DNA from: a virus
DNA length: 29,377 nt
IMG/VR virus record: IMGVR_UViG_3300048831_000035
Coordinates: 1 to 29,377 of that record
Direction: 5' to 3' (one strand)
The notes beneath the pieces were generated by a model. It ran no database searches and was not told the DNA's origin. It worked only from the letters and a program-made list of their open reading frames with translations. Position numbers and translations under genes: made by a program. This document shows positions 6,231 to 14,152 of the stretch, piece after piece. Every line of letters begins with the position of its first letter. Positions within the stretch are counted from its first letter, which is position 1.

Positions 6231-6595
6231 AAATCACGATCCCGATCCGCACCGTCTCGGCCGCGAACGCCCACGAGCTCCCCTTCGTCCGGGCGCGCAG
6301 GACGAAGTCCGAGCGCGCGAGCACCTGGGGTGCCTGGATGGCCATGCCGAACGCGGAGAGATGCGCCGCCCGCAAGCTCAAGTCCTGGCGGATCACGCTC
6401 ACCAGGTGCACGCCCGGGAGCCGGCGCTTGGACGACGACAATCTCCCGCCCGCGCTCAAGGGCATCCGGGACGAGATCGCGAGGCAATTGGCCGTAGACG
6501 ATGGCGACCCGCGGATAGAGTGGCGCTACGCGCAGCAACGGAGCGCCTGGGCCGTGCTCGTAGACATCGAGGAGGGAGGGACCCGTGCAGACTGA
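6227..6595 (+). CDS. rusA: RusA-family Holliday junction resolvase
   Basis: RusA enzymes are dimeric, metal-dependent endonucleases that cut Holliday junctions and branched phage DNA. At 122 residues it matches the family length (120 in E. coli). The acidic cluster RRLDDDN puts Asp at 69-71, and a second pair lies at 91-92 (AVDDGDPRIE). These correspond to the known catalytic Asp70, Asp72 and Asp91 of E. coli RusA. The helix LPPALKGIRDEIARQL between them and the strand after them also fit, with Lys78 a possible match for the conserved lysine. The N-terminal strand (KITIPIRTV) is typical. It would resolve recombination or replication intermediates made by the RecT and initiator pathway before packaging. 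It overlaps both neighbours. Confidence 0.8.
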   Translation: MKITIPIRTVSAANAHELPFVRARRTKSERASTWGAWMAMPNAERCAARKLKSWRITLTRCTPGSRRLDDDNLPPALKGIRDEIARQLAVDDGDPRIEWRYAQQRSAWAVLVDIEEGGTRAD

Positions 6596-6836
6596 CCCGC
6601 AGGAAGACCTGATAGCGCGCGAGATCGAGGCCGTGGCCCAGCTCCTATCCGGAGTCCGGGAGCCGGGCGAGTCCTCGGCCGCATGCATCGCGCGGCTCAT
6701 CCGGACGACCGACCACCAGCGGTCCGAGAACGCCCGCCTCTCGGCCGAGAATGCCCTCATGCTCGCCGCGGTCCTGCGGGTGGAGTGCGCGATCGGAGAG
6801 TGGAGAGACAAGCTCCACGCTCGGACCTCGCTTTAG
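6585..6836 (+). CDS. small helical protein, likely coiled coil
   Basis: An 83-residue product starting at GTG 6585 with GGAGGGAGGG directly upstream, overlapping the resolvase by 11 nt. It is almost fully helical, with a heptad-like middle (SENARLSAENALMLAAVL) that suggests a coiled-coil dimer. No enzyme motif is seen. It ends tail to tail with the opposing regulator, sharing four bases at the stops. Last gene of the early-middle rightward cluster; function unknown. Confidence 0.6.
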   Translation: MQTDPQEDLIAREIEAVAQLLSGVREPGESSAACIARLIRTTDHQRSENARLSAENALMLAAVLRVECAIGEWRDKLHARTSL

Positions 6837-7114
6837 AGCTCAATCTCGAGGCCCTGGCTGAACGCCCCCTCGACGATCTTGGTGGCGACCAAAGAGACAG
6901 GGACCTTGTGCTGCGCCGCGAGGTCCTCGAGGAGACGGACGTCTGCATCCTCGAGGAAGAGCGCGCATCGCACCTTACGGCGCCCCACGAAAGAACCATG
7001 GGGCCCGCGTAGGGCCGTGAGTGGCCGGCCTCGAGCTCGCTGGACGGAGTGGGCCGAGCAGAGGCCTCGGACTCGGGCATCTCGAGCGCATCCTGGGAAC
7101 GTGCAGGTTTTCAT
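6833..7114 (-). CDS. zinc-finger plus ribbon-helix-helix-like regulator
   Basis: The 93-residue protein starts with a compact zinc module: C4, C9, C19 and H22 (CTFPGC, then GLCSAH), followed by a basic RARGRPL segment, as seen at the N-terminus of some phage HNH proteins. No HNH catalytic core follows. Instead residues about 48-85 (RCALFLEDADVRLLEDLA, then VSLVATKIVEGAF) resemble a ribbon-helix-helix: a strand, two helices and a final helix. Read together these suggest a DNA-binding regulator, perhaps of the late genes that start 170 bp to its right. It is the only leftward gene between the early and late clusters, and has an inverted repeat at 7127-7143 just before its start. The domain call is by pattern and moderately sure. 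Confidence 0.55.
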   Translation of the reverse strand: MKTCTFPGCARDARVRGLCSAHSVQRARGRPLTALRGPHGSFVGRRKVRCALFLEDADVRLLEDLAAQHKVPVSLVATKIVEGAFSQGLEIEL

Positions 7115-7285
7115 GTCCTCGTGCTAACAGATAGACTCTGTCTGTCAACATAAATGTGGTGAGAGGTATACAGGTTTGTTGCACTGATCTCCGCACTCAG
7201 GGTAAAGATCAGATCGGAGCCTAGCTACCTCCTCGCGAAGGCAGTCTCCCCTCCCCGACCAACCCCGGGGAGGGGCCTCTAAGGG
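7115..7285. promoter_or_regulatory. control region between leftward regulator and late operon
   Basis: This 171-bp gap must start the leftward regulator and probably the late transcript. ACAGA 7127-7131 pairs with TCTGT 7137-7141, and AGAC 7133-7136 with GTCT 7140-7143, giving overlapping dyads that could be an operator. A leftward TTGACA (complement of 7143-7148) is a perfect -35, but no -10 stands at the right distance. A weak rightward TTGCAC/GTAAAG pair lies near 7177-7205. AGGGG at 7271-7275 serves the small terminase start. Confidence 0.4.
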
Positions 7286-7870
7286 TTGCCAGGACGGAAT
7301 TTGCAGACTCCGAAGACCCCGAAGACATCGAGGAAGCCAGGGCTCAACGCCCGACAACGCGCTTTCGTTTCTGAATACCTGAAAGACAAGAACGGCAAGC
7401 AGGCCGCGATCCGGGCGGGGTACGCCAAGACCACCGCGGAGGCCCAGGCGGGCCGCTTGTTGGCTTGCGTCGGGGTTCGCGCCGCCATCGAAGCGGCATT
7501 CTCGAAGCTCGAGAAGCGAAACGAGGACCTCGCCGACAAAGTGATCCGCGAGCTCTCCCGCATCGCCCTCTCCGACATCCGCGATCACTTCGCCCAGGAC
7601 GGCAAGCTCCTCCCGCCCCACCTGCTCTCCGATGACTCCGCCGCCGCGGTCGCCTCCCTCGAGAGCGAGGAGCGCTTCGATCGCGCCGCGGAAATGCCGT
7701 TCGTCGTGAAGAAGATCAAGCTCTGGCCGAAGGTGGAGGCACTACGGACCCTTTGCGACCACCTCGGGCTCACCCGCCAGCGCGTGGAGGTCTCGGGGCA
7801 GGTCACCTCGATCCAGGTGGCGGACCCCTACGCCGCGAAGGCCTCGACGGATGACGAGGGGCAGGAATGA
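7286..7870 (+). CDS. terS: terminase small subunit
   Basis: Small terminases bind the packaging site on concatemeric phage DNA and regulate the large subunit. The 194-residue product shows the terminase_2-type start LNARQRAFVSEYLKDKNGKQ AAIRAGY at about 20-46, a helix-turn-helix that contacts DNA, then long helices (LEKRNEDLADKVIRELSRIA) expected to form the oligomer core, then strand-rich segments (FVVKKIKLWPKVEALRTLCDHLGL). The last 25 residues are loose and acidic, suited to large-subunit binding. The start is TTG 7286 (AGGGG ten bases upstream) or a TTG at 7301. Its stop overlaps the large-subunit ATG as ATGA. First gene of the late operon. Confidence 0.85.
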   Translation: MPGRNLQTPKTPKTSRKPGLNARQRAFVSEYLKDKNGKQAAIRAGYAKTTAEAQAGRLLACVGVRAAIEAAFSKLEKRNEDLADKVIRELSRIALSDIRDHFAQDGKLLPPHLLSDDSAAAVASLESEERFDRAAEMPFVVKKIKLWPKVEALRTLCDHLGLTRQRVEVSGQVTSIQVADPYAAKASTDDEGQE

Positions 7871-9219
7871 CCGTCGCCCGTGTCGAGCTGGGCTTCGTGC
7901 CCTACCCTCACCAGCGCGAGGCCCACGCGGCCCGGAAGAGATTCTCTGTCGTGGTATGGCACCGCCGAGCTGGCAAGACCTTCTGGGCGCTCGGAGAGCT
8001 CTTCCTCTCCGCCTGCTCGTGCACTCTCCCGCGTCCGCGGTACGCCTACGTGGACCCCTTCTTGAAGCAGGCCAAGGCAATCGCCTGGCCCTACCTGAAG
8101 GACTTCGCCCTCCGGCTTCCGGGCACCAAGATCAATGAGAGCGACCACGTCGTGACCCTCGCGAACGGCGCCACGATCTGGCTCCTCGGCGCCGACAACC
8201 CTCCCTCCCTCCGCGGGGTGTACTGGGACGGAGTGGTCCTCGACGAGTACGCCGACATGAGGCCGGACACCTGGACTCTGATTCTCCGGCCGACCCTCAT
8301 CGATCGGCGCGGGTGGGCCATCTTCATCGGGACGCCGAACGGGCCCGACGCCTTCCAGCAGGTCTACGAGACGGCCAGCTCCGGCGCGGATCCAAACTGG
8401 TATGCGGACCTCCGGACGGTCGACGATACCGGACTCATCCCGGACGACGAGCTCGAGGCCCTCAAGCGCGACATGCGGCCGAACGAGCTCGCTCAGGAGC
8501 TCTACTGCGACTTCACCGCCGCCGCGACCGACACCCTGATCAGCCTCATCGACGCGAGCCTCGCGACGAAGCGGACGGTGGAGCTCGCCGAGTACCGCTT
8601 CGCCCCCCGCATCCTCGGCGTGGACGTCGCGCGGATGGGAGACGATCAGACCGTCCTAGCCTTCCGTCAGGGCCTCCACGTCGAGCCCTTCCGCGTGGAG
8701 GCGAAGCTCGACACGATGCAGGTCGCGGATATCGTCGCCGGCGAGATCGAGCGCTGGGACCCGGACGCGACCTTCATCGACATGGGAGCTTGCGGAGCTG
8801 GGGTCTTCGACCGCTTGCGGATGCTCGGCTACAAGCGGATCCACGGCGTGGACTTCGGGGGCAAGGCCAGCCAACCGAGGTACGAGAACAAGCGAATCGA
8901 AATGTGGGACTCCTTGCGCGACTGGCTCAAGGTCGGCTCCCTCCCCCCGCGCGACCACGAGCTCCTGACCCAGCTCGCCGGGCCCAAAGTCCAACACAAG
9001 AACGACTCGGGCCGGATGCAGCTCGAATCGAAGGACAGCATGAAAAAGCGAGGTCTCCGCTCTCCAGACAAGGCCGACGCCCTCGCCCTCACCTTCGCGT
9101 TCCCCGTCCGCCCTCGAGCGCTCGCCGAGGAGCTCGCCCAGCGCGGCGCCTCCCTGCGCCCGCGAGAGGGACGGTGCGTGTCCGAGCTCGACGCCGAGGC
9201 CAGACAGGAGGCTTGCTGA
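7867..9219 (+). CDS. terL: terminase large subunit (packaging ATPase and nuclease)
   Basis: This motor pumps DNA into the prohead and cuts the concatemer. The 450-residue protein shows both domains. ATPase: Walker A-like HRRAGKT at 32-38 (with WHRR, as in many terminases), Walker B VVLDEYA at 123-129 with catalytic Glu127, and the coupling motif FIGTPNG at 153-159. RNase H-like nuclease: GVDVARMGDD with Asp253, FIDMGACG with Asp305, and RSPDKADALAL with Asp401/Asp404, the usual three-Asp set. The length is on the short side but complete. It is coupled to the small subunit by ATGA and overlaps the next gene by one base. The type of packaging (cos or headful) cannot be read reliably from the sequence. 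Confidence 0.95.
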   Translation: MTVARVELGFVPYPHQREAHAARKRFSVVVWHRRAGKTFWALGELFLSACSCTLPRPRYAYVDPFLKQAKAIAWPYLKDFALRLPGTKINESDHVVTLANGATIWLLGADNPPSLRGVYWDGVVLDEYADMRPDTWTLILRPTLIDRRGWAIFIGTPNGPDAFQQVYETASSGADPNWYADLRTVDDTGLIPDDELEALKRDMRPNELAQELYCDFTAAATDTLISLIDASLATKRTVELAEYRFAPRILGVDVARMGDDQTVLAFRQGLHVEPFRVEAKLDTMQVADIVAGEIERWDPDATFIDMGACGAGVFDRLRMLGYKRIHGVDFGGKASQPRYENKRIEMWDSLRDWLKVGSLPPRDHELLTQLAGPKVQHKNDSGRMQLESKDSMKKRGLRSPDKADALALTFAFPVRPRALAEELAQRGASLRPREGRCVSELDAEARQEAC

Positions 9220-9785
9220 TGGGTGCTATGAGATTGCCCTACTACGCGGGAGGCATCGGCGACGACGTCCGCCGTAACGCGATCGACCCGGACAAACCGA
9301 AGTATGCGAACCCCTTCTCCGAGGACCCCGGGACGACGCTCGAGGAGCCGCGGCGCTTCGGGAACGAGGACCCCGGAACCACCCTCGAGGAACCGAAGCG
9401 CTTCGGCACGGAGAGCCCCGCAGGCCCCGGGAAATACAGCACAAATGAGGACCCGCACCTCAAGACCACGCCTGCAGCTCCCATGCCCCTCCCGGAGCCC
9501 TACCGCAAGCTACCAACCCGCGAGACGGTCGACCGCGCCGCGATGGACGCGGAGGCCGCTTTCCGGGCGCGCATGGCCGCGCGCAAGGGCTACGCGGGCA
9601 CCTTCCACTCCGGCGACCACCCAGGCACGGGACCGACCACGGAGCCGGCCGGCCTGACTCCGCTCGCGGACCGGGACGTCCGCATTCCGAACCCGAAGCC
9701 GAACCCGGTCAAGTGGGATCCCGCGTGGCTCTACGGGCCCGGCGGGCCCTTCGCGCTCGGTTCATCCCGGCTCAGCCGCAAGTGA
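9219..9785 (+). CDS. repeat-bearing protein between terminase and portal
   Basis: A 188-residue protein starting at ATG 9219 with AGGAGG seven bases upstream; the frame is open far upstream but that part overlaps the terminase. I recognise no domain. It is hydrophilic and Pro/Gly/Glu-rich. Residues about 35-64 are a 15-residue tandem repeat, EDPGTTLEEPRRFGN then EDPGTTLEEPKRFGT, with a degraded third start (EDPHLKTTP). A helix (VDRAAMDAEAAFRARMAARKG) sits in the middle, and the end is again Pro-rich. Its place between terminase and portal suggests a packaging or portal accessory, but that is inference. Low complexity and repeats imply a mainly unfolded chain that binds partners. Confidence 0.7.
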   Translation: MGAMRLPYYAGGIGDDVRRNAIDPDKPKYANPFSEDPGTTLEEPRRFGNEDPGTTLEEPKRFGTESPAGPGKYSTNEDPHLKTTPAAPMPLPEPYRKLPTRETVDRAAMDAEAAFRARMAARKGYAGTFHSGDHPGTGPTTEPAGLTPLADRDVRIPNPKPNPVKWDPAWLYGPGGPFALGSSRLSRK

Positions 9786-9791
9786 GGACCC

Positions 9792-11510
9792 ATGGCCGCG
9801 CTCTCCAAAAAGGCCCAGTACCTCCAGCGCAAGGCCGAGCTCGAGCTCGAGCGCGCCTCGTGGCTCGATCTCTGGCGCGACCTCAACGATCAGTTTTGCC
9901 CGCGCCTCGGGCGCTTCCTCGCGTCCGAGCAAAACAAGGGCGCCAAGCTCAATGAAAAAATCGTCAACTCGAGCCCCCTGAACGCCGTCCGGATCCTCGC
10001 GTCCGGAATGATGGCGGGTTGCTCGTCCCCCTCCCGTACGTGGTTCAGACTGACCACACCTGATCCAGAGCTCGCCGAGCAGGACGCCGCCAAGGTCTGG
10101 CTGCACTGGGTCGAGGAGCGCATGAGGAAGGCCATGGCCTCCTCGGATCTCTACCTCGCCCTGGCGCGCGGCTACGAGGAGGAGGGCGTTTTCGGGACTG
10201 GCCTCCTCTGGATTGAGCCCGCGAAGACCGGAGACAAACTCCTCCATGCCGAGACGATCCCGATCGGCCAATACTGCCTCGCCTGCGGGGAGGACGGCCA
10301 GGTCGACACGCTCTACCGCGCCTTCCGGATGACCGTGCGCCAGCTCGCGCAGAAATTCGGCCTCGAGGCCTGCTCCGCGTCCGTGCGCCGCGAGTACGAA
10401 GAGAAACACTTCGACACCTGGCACGACGTATGCCACGTCGTCGAGCCCCGCTCCCTGCGCGACGAGGCGAGCCCGCTCGCGCGGGACATGCCTTGGGCGA
10501 GCACCTGGTTCGAGGTGGCCTCGGACGAGGACCAGCTCCTCCTGGAGTCCGGCTACGAGGAGAAGCCCTTCGCCGCCTCCCGGTGGTATCTCACGGCGGG
10601 GGACGTCTACGGGCGCTCCCCCGCGATGGACTGCCTCGGCGACGCGAAGGCGCTCCAGAAGCTCGAATCCCGCAAGCTCCTCGCCCTGGAGAAGTACGTG
10701 AATCCCCCCATGGTCGGCCCCTCCTCGCTCCGCGAGGACCGCGCTTCCCTGCTCCCCGGGGACATCACCTACGTGGACACGGTCTCCGGCGGGCAGACCT
10801 TCCAGCCCGCGATCCGGATCGACCCGGGCGCGCTCTCCGAGATCGGCAAGGAGATCCTCCGCCACGAGCAGAGGATCGATGACGCGATGCTCGTTTCGAT
10901 TTTTATGATGCTCAGCCAGACGGACCGCCGGCAGATCACGGCCACCGAGATCGAGGAGCGCAAGGAGGAGAAGTCCCTCCAGATAGGCCCCGCGCTCGAG
11001 CGCCTCCACTACGAGAAATTCGGGCCCATGATCGCCCGCGTCTTCGGCATCATGAACCGCGCCGGCCTCATCCCTCCCCCGCCCCCGGAGCTCCAGGGGA
11101 CCGAGCTCAAGATCGAATTCGTCTCCGTGCTCGCCGCCGCTCAGAAGCTCACGGGCGTGGTCTCCATCGAGCGATTCTCCAGCTACATGGGCAACCTCGC
11201 CGCGGCGCTCCCCGAGGTGATCGACGTGCTCGAGCCCGACAAGGCCGCCCGAGAGTATGCCGCGGCCGTGGGCCTGAATCCCGAGCTCCTGCGCGCAGAG
11301 GAGGAGGTCCTCGCCATGCGCAAGCAGAGGACCGAGCAGGCGCAGCAAGCCCAGCAAGCGCAGCTCGCCGCGCAAGGCGCTCAGACCGCCCAGACGGTGG
11401 CCCAGGGCGCGCAGACACTCTCTCAGACGGACATACGCGGGGATAGCGCTCTCTCTCGGCTCATCTCCGCTAGCGGCGCAGGTCTCGCGCCAGGAGTGGG
11501 CCAGGCATGA
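9792..11510 (+). CDS. portal protein (podovirus head-tail connector type)
   Basis: The portal is the dodecameric channel at one capsid vertex that binds terminase during packaging and the tail afterwards. The 572-residue length and motif order fit the T7/BPP-1 connector family: an N-terminal helical region (ASWLDLWRDLNDQFCPRLGRF), the conserved NSSPLNAVRILASGMMAGCSSPSR-like block at about 58-82, a stem region (YEEEGVFGTGLLWIEP), then YLTAGDVYGRSPAMDCLGDA and KLESRKLLALEKYVNPP. The helical crown DRRQITATEIEERKEEKSL follows. The C-terminal 60 residues are Gln/Ala-rich (QAQQAQQAQLAAQGAQ), a low-complexity barrel tail. The gene starts seven bases after its neighbour ends and overlaps the following gene by four. 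Confidence 0.92.
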   Translation: MAALSKKAQYLQRKAELELERASWLDLWRDLNDQFCPRLGRFLASEQNKGAKLNEKIVNSSPLNAVRILASGMMAGCSSPSRTWFRLTTPDPELAEQDAAKVWLHWVEERMRKAMASSDLYLALARGYEEEGVFGTGLLWIEPAKTGDKLLHAETIPIGQYCLACGEDGQVDTLYRAFRMTVRQLAQKFGLEACSASVRREYEEKHFDTWHDVCHVVEPRSLRDEASPLARDMPWASTWFEVASDEDQLLLESGYEEKPFAASRWYLTAGDVYGRSPAMDCLGDAKALQKLESRKLLALEKYVNPPMVGPSSLREDRASLLPGDITYVDTVSGGQTFQPAIRIDPGALSEIGKEILRHEQRIDDAMLVSIFMMLSQTDRRQITATEIEERKEEKSLQIGPALERLHYEKFGPMIARVFGIMNRAGLIPPPPPELQGTELKIEFVSVLAAAQKLTGVVSIERFSSYMGNLAAALPEVIDVLEPDKAAREYAAAVGLNPELLRAEEEVLAMRKQRTEQAQQAQQAQLAAQGAQTAQTVAQGAQTLSQTDIRGDSALSRLISASGAGLAPGVGQA

Positions 11511-11869
11511 CGAAGAAGGCAGGCACCCTTTCGGACGAGCAGGCCCAGGCCTCGGCGCGGCGCCGCGAGAAGGACCGCAAGCGCCAGGACCGCGAGGACC
11601 TCCGCGCCGTGATGAACCACGAGCCAGGGCGCCGGTGGGTCTACCGCCTCGTCTACGGCCACCTGCGCCTACTCTCCGGCTACTCCGGGAATGACCAAGG
11701 ACTCTACCGCTACCTGGGCCGCCAGGACGCCGGCCGGGAGCTCCTCCAGCGAATCCAGGAGCAGGTCCCCGACCTGCACGAGCGGATGGTCCTCGAGCAG
11801 GTCGCAGCAATCAAAAAATCTCAGCAACTCGATCCGGACCCGGAAAAGGAACCCGAAGATGGCAATTGA
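11507..11869 (+). CDS. Bbp19-like small virion-assembly protein
   Basis: A 120-residue protein that overlaps the portal stop. Its core, about residues 28-98, follows a pattern I associate with the Bbp19-like phage family found next to portals: DLRAVMNHEPGRRWVYRLV, YSGNDQGLYRYLGRQDAGRE, then LLQRIQEQVPDLHERMVLEQ. The exact role of this family is not known to me; a head or connector assembly factor is likely from position. The N-terminus is highly charged and helical (ARRREKDRKRQDRED) and the C-terminus acidic. The next gene starts inside its last codons. Confidence 0.7.
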   Translation: MTKKAGTLSDEQAQASARRREKDRKRQDREDLRAVMNHEPGRRWVYRLVYGHLRLLSGYSGNDQGLYRYLGRQDAGRELLQRIQEQVPDLHERMVLEQVAAIKKSQQLDPDPEKEPEDGN

Positions 11870-12575
11870 GACCACCCCCGCTACCACGACAGCTCCTCAA
11901 GTCCCCGCCCCGGCCTCGGCCGAGGCAGGGCAGGCGCCAGCCCAGGCACCTGCTCAAGCCGCACCGGCGACCCCGCCGGCCGCGGAGAGCACGCCCGAAC
12001 CCGCCACTCTCCTGGGAAGAGAGGCCTTCGAGAGACAGCAGAAAGCCGCCACCGAGCCCGCCGGCGAGGCGAAAGCCCAGGAGCCCGCGCAGGCCACGGA
12101 GGCAGAGTACGAGCTGAAAATCCCCGAGGGGATGGTTCCCGACGATACTTTGCTCGGCCAATTCAGGCCGCTCGCCAAGGAGCTTGGGCTCAAGGCCGAA
12201 CAGGCCCAGAAGCTCGTGGACCTCTATGTCGGTCGGCAACAGGCCCAGGCGGTCGAGGCCCAAGCGAACCAACGCGCTACCACGCGGGCGTGGGCCGAGG
12301 ACTTGAAGAAGGATCCGGAGATCGGAGGAGCCCAATTCGATAGAAACATCGATGTCGCGCGCCAGGCCGCCACGAAATTCGGCGGCCCGAAGCTCCTCGA
12401 GCTCTTCGACCGGACAGGCCTCGGTTCACATCCCGACGTGGTCCGCACGTTCCTTCGAATGGGTCGCCTCCTCCAGCCTGATCAGGTCGCAGCAACGATC
12501 GGCGCTCCGCCCCCTCAGACCCAGAAAAAACCATGGGAGATTCTCTACCAGAACTCCCACTACAAGCAGAGGTAA
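11859..12575 (+). CDS. capsid scaffolding protein candidate
   Basis: Scaffold proteins fill the prohead core and leave before packaging. The 238-residue product lies between portal-associated genes and the major capsid gene, the normal place for a scaffold. The first 75 residues are Ala/Pro/Thr-rich and disordered. A short ordered segment follows (EYELKIPEGMVPDDTLLGQF), then long helices (KELGLKAEQAQKLVDLYVGRQQ and onward) typical of scaffolds. A C-terminal helical and basic end (PWEILYQNSHYKQR) could bind capsid. ATG 11859 is set by AAAAGGA eight bases upstream; the frame is open further up, but that part overlaps the previous gene. No protease motif is visible, so this looks like a plain scaffold. 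Confidence 0.72.
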   Translation: MAIETTPATTTAPQVPAPASAEAGQAPAQAPAQAAPATPPAAESTPEPATLLGREAFERQQKAATEPAGEAKAQEPAQATEAEYELKIPEGMVPDDTLLGQFRPLAKELGLKAEQAQKLVDLYVGRQQAQAVEAQANQRATTRAWAEDLKKDPEIGGAQFDRNIDVARQAATKFGGPKLLELFDRTGLGSHPDVVRTFLRMGRLLQPDQVAATIGAPPPQTQKKPWEILYQNSHYKQR

Positions 12576-12578
12576 GCC

Positions 12579-13580
12579 ATGGCAACGCTGAACGCCACCC
12601 GGGGAACCCTCCTCGACGTGGTCCGAATGATGGACCCCACCGGCAAACTGATGTCCGTCGCCGAGGTGCTGGCGCAAACCAACGAGATGCTGAAAGACAT
12701 CCCGTGGGTGCAAAGCAACGGGCCCACCCAGAACGTCGTGACGGTGCGCAGCTCCCTGCCGACCGCCGCCTTCGCGCGGATCAACAGGGGCATCGCCGCG
12801 CAGAAGGCGACCACCGAGCAACTGCAGGACACAATGGGTGTCCTCGACATGAACAACGAAGTCCACGACCTCATGGAGAACGTGGCCGCCGGCCAGCTCC
12901 CGCAGTACCGCTGGAAGCAGGACCAGGCCTTCCTCGAGTCCATGGCGCAAATGGCCGCTCAGACGTTCGTCTACGGGAACGAGGATTCGAACCCCGCAGC
13001 CTTCACTGGCCTTGCGCCTCGATTCGGCGCGACCACCGCCACCTATGGGAGCCAGCTCGTCCTTGGCGGCGGAGCGAGCACCGACAATACCTCGATCTGG
13101 ATCGTCGACTGGGGCGAGGATTCGGTCTACGGCATCCATCCCCCGGGCGTGCCCGCGGGGTTGCAGACCGAGGACATGGGGCGCCAGCGCGTGACCGATG
13201 GCGACGGGTACGCCTTTTGGGCCTGGGTCTCCAGGTTCAAGTGGAGCCTCGGGCTTGTGGTCGAGAATTACAAGCACGTGGCTCGGATCTGCAATATCGA
13301 CGCCTCGGATCTGGCTGACGCGGGAGAGTCCGGTTACGCGGGCGCAAACCTCGTTTCCCTGCTCGTCAAGGCGCTCCACAAAATGGATCCTCCTGGAGGC
13401 CGGCGCCGCGTGATCTATGCCAACGAAACGGCGTTGACGGCGCTCGATCTGCTCGCCAACAACAAATCCACTCTCGCCGTCGGGTATCGTGAATACGCGG
13501 GCGAGGAGGTCCTCTCCTTCCGCCAGTATCCAATCCGCCGTGTGGACCAGATCACGGTCGCCGAGGCCACGATCAGCTAA
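12579..13580 (+). CDS. major capsid protein (BPP-1/GP7-like)
   Basis: The 333-residue protein fits the podovirus GP7-like capsid family: a short helical start (ATRGTLLDVVRMMDPTGKL), NEMLKDIPWVQSNG, the strand pair VVTVRSSLPTAAFARINRGI, a long spine helix (EVHDLMENVAAG, then QAFLESMAQMAAQTFVYGNE), and the near-C-terminal FRQYPIRRVDQITVAEATIS, which closes such proteins. GLAPRFGATTATYGSQ and VDWGEDSVYGIHPPG are typical surface regions. It probably has the HK97 fold. Codon use is strongly biased to G/C endings, as expected for a highly expressed gene. It follows the scaffold directly, with AGAGG six bases upstream. Confidence 0.9.
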   Translation: MATLNATRGTLLDVVRMMDPTGKLMSVAEVLAQTNEMLKDIPWVQSNGPTQNVVTVRSSLPTAAFARINRGIAAQKATTEQLQDTMGVLDMNNEVHDLMENVAAGQLPQYRWKQDQAFLESMAQMAAQTFVYGNEDSNPAAFTGLAPRFGATTATYGSQLVLGGGASTDNTSIWIVDWGEDSVYGIHPPGVPAGLQTEDMGRQRVTDGDGYAFWAWVSRFKWSLGLVVENYKHVARICNIDASDLADAGESGYAGANLVSLLVKALHKMDPPGGRRRVIYANETALTALDLLANNKSTLAVGYREYAGEEVLSFRQYPIRRVDQITVAEATIS

Positions 13581-13647
13581 CCCCCTACCCTATCCATCTT
13601 CCGCGCCCGCGGCGCAGGCCTCGGGTTCAGAAAGACGAGAAAACTCC

Positions 13648-14088
13648 ATGTTCTTAGACTCTGAATTGCTGTTTTCCAACGCGCAGGCGGTCACGGCGAC
13701 GGCCGCCTCCACCAATATCCTCGACCTGGGCGCCGCCAAAGACCTGGGCGCAGGCGAGCCCCTGGACTTATTCATTCAAGCCTCGACCGTACCCACGGAC
13801 GACTCAGGATCCGACCTGACCCTCAACGTCGCCCTGCAGATCGACTCCGATGCGGCCTTCGGGTCGGCCACCACCGTGTGGAGCCGGACTTTCACCATGG
13901 CCGAGCTGGTGGCCATGGTCCCGACGGCCGGAGGCATGCTCTCCTACGTCCCCGGCGTCTTCCCTTGGGGCTCAAAAGAGAGATACGCGCGCCTCTATTA
14001 CACGGTCGCGAACGGGACCCTGGGAGGCGGGACCTACACGGCCGGCCTCTGCAAGGGCAAGCCCGCCAACGCGGGCGTGACCGGATAA
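13648..14088 (+). CDS. Bbp16-like capsid cement protein
   Basis: Cement proteins stud the outside of the expanded capsid and stabilise it. The 146-residue product follows the capsid gene and begins MFLDSELLFSNAQAVTATAA, the usual opening of the Bbp16-like family, then alternates strands (DLTLNVALQIDSDAAFGSAT, RYARLYYTVANGT), consistent with a beta-rich fold. It lacks charged coiled-coil parts. ATG 13648 gives the typical start; only a weak GAGA precedes it. A 67-bp spacer separates it from the capsid gene. The end of the gene and the following spacer are rich in G+C hairpins. Confidence 0.72.
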   Translation: MFLDSELLFSNAQAVTATAASTNILDLGAAKDLGAGEPLDLFIQASTVPTDDSGSDLTLNVALQIDSDAAFGSATTVWSRTFTMAELVAMVPTAGGMLSYVPGVFPWGSKERYARLYYTVANGTLGGGTYTAGLCKGKPANAGVTG

Positions 14089-14093
14089 CCCCA

Positions 14094-14136
14094 CACATCA
14101 TGTGACGCCCGGGCGGGCGCTCGTCGAGGCCCGCCC
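14094..14136 (+). promoter_or_regulatory. palindrome and strong hairpin after the cement gene
   Basis: CACATCATGTG (14094-14104) is an 11-bp palindrome. Next comes a hairpin with perfect 8-bp arms, GGGCGGGC (14111-14118) and GCCCGCCC (14129-14136), extended inside by CTC/GAG. No T run follows, so it is not a standard intrinsic terminator. It may protect the abundant capsid and cement messages or lower transcription of the tail genes. Confidence 0.4.
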
Positions 14137-14152
14137 TGGCCGAGGTCCAAAA

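Noticed and set aside
8313-9218. Upstream extension of the gene at 9219-9785
   Set aside because: It overlaps the nuclease half of terminase out of frame and is Arg-rich; ATG 9219 has a strong ribosome-binding site.
9762-11810. Minus-strand open frame of 682 codons opposite portal
   Set aside because: Compositional shadow of the portal gene; no ribosome-binding site or domain.
13603-13615. GCGCC/GGCGC hairpin after the capsid gene as terminator
   Set aside because: Only five base pairs and no T run; weaker than the hairpin at 14111-14136.
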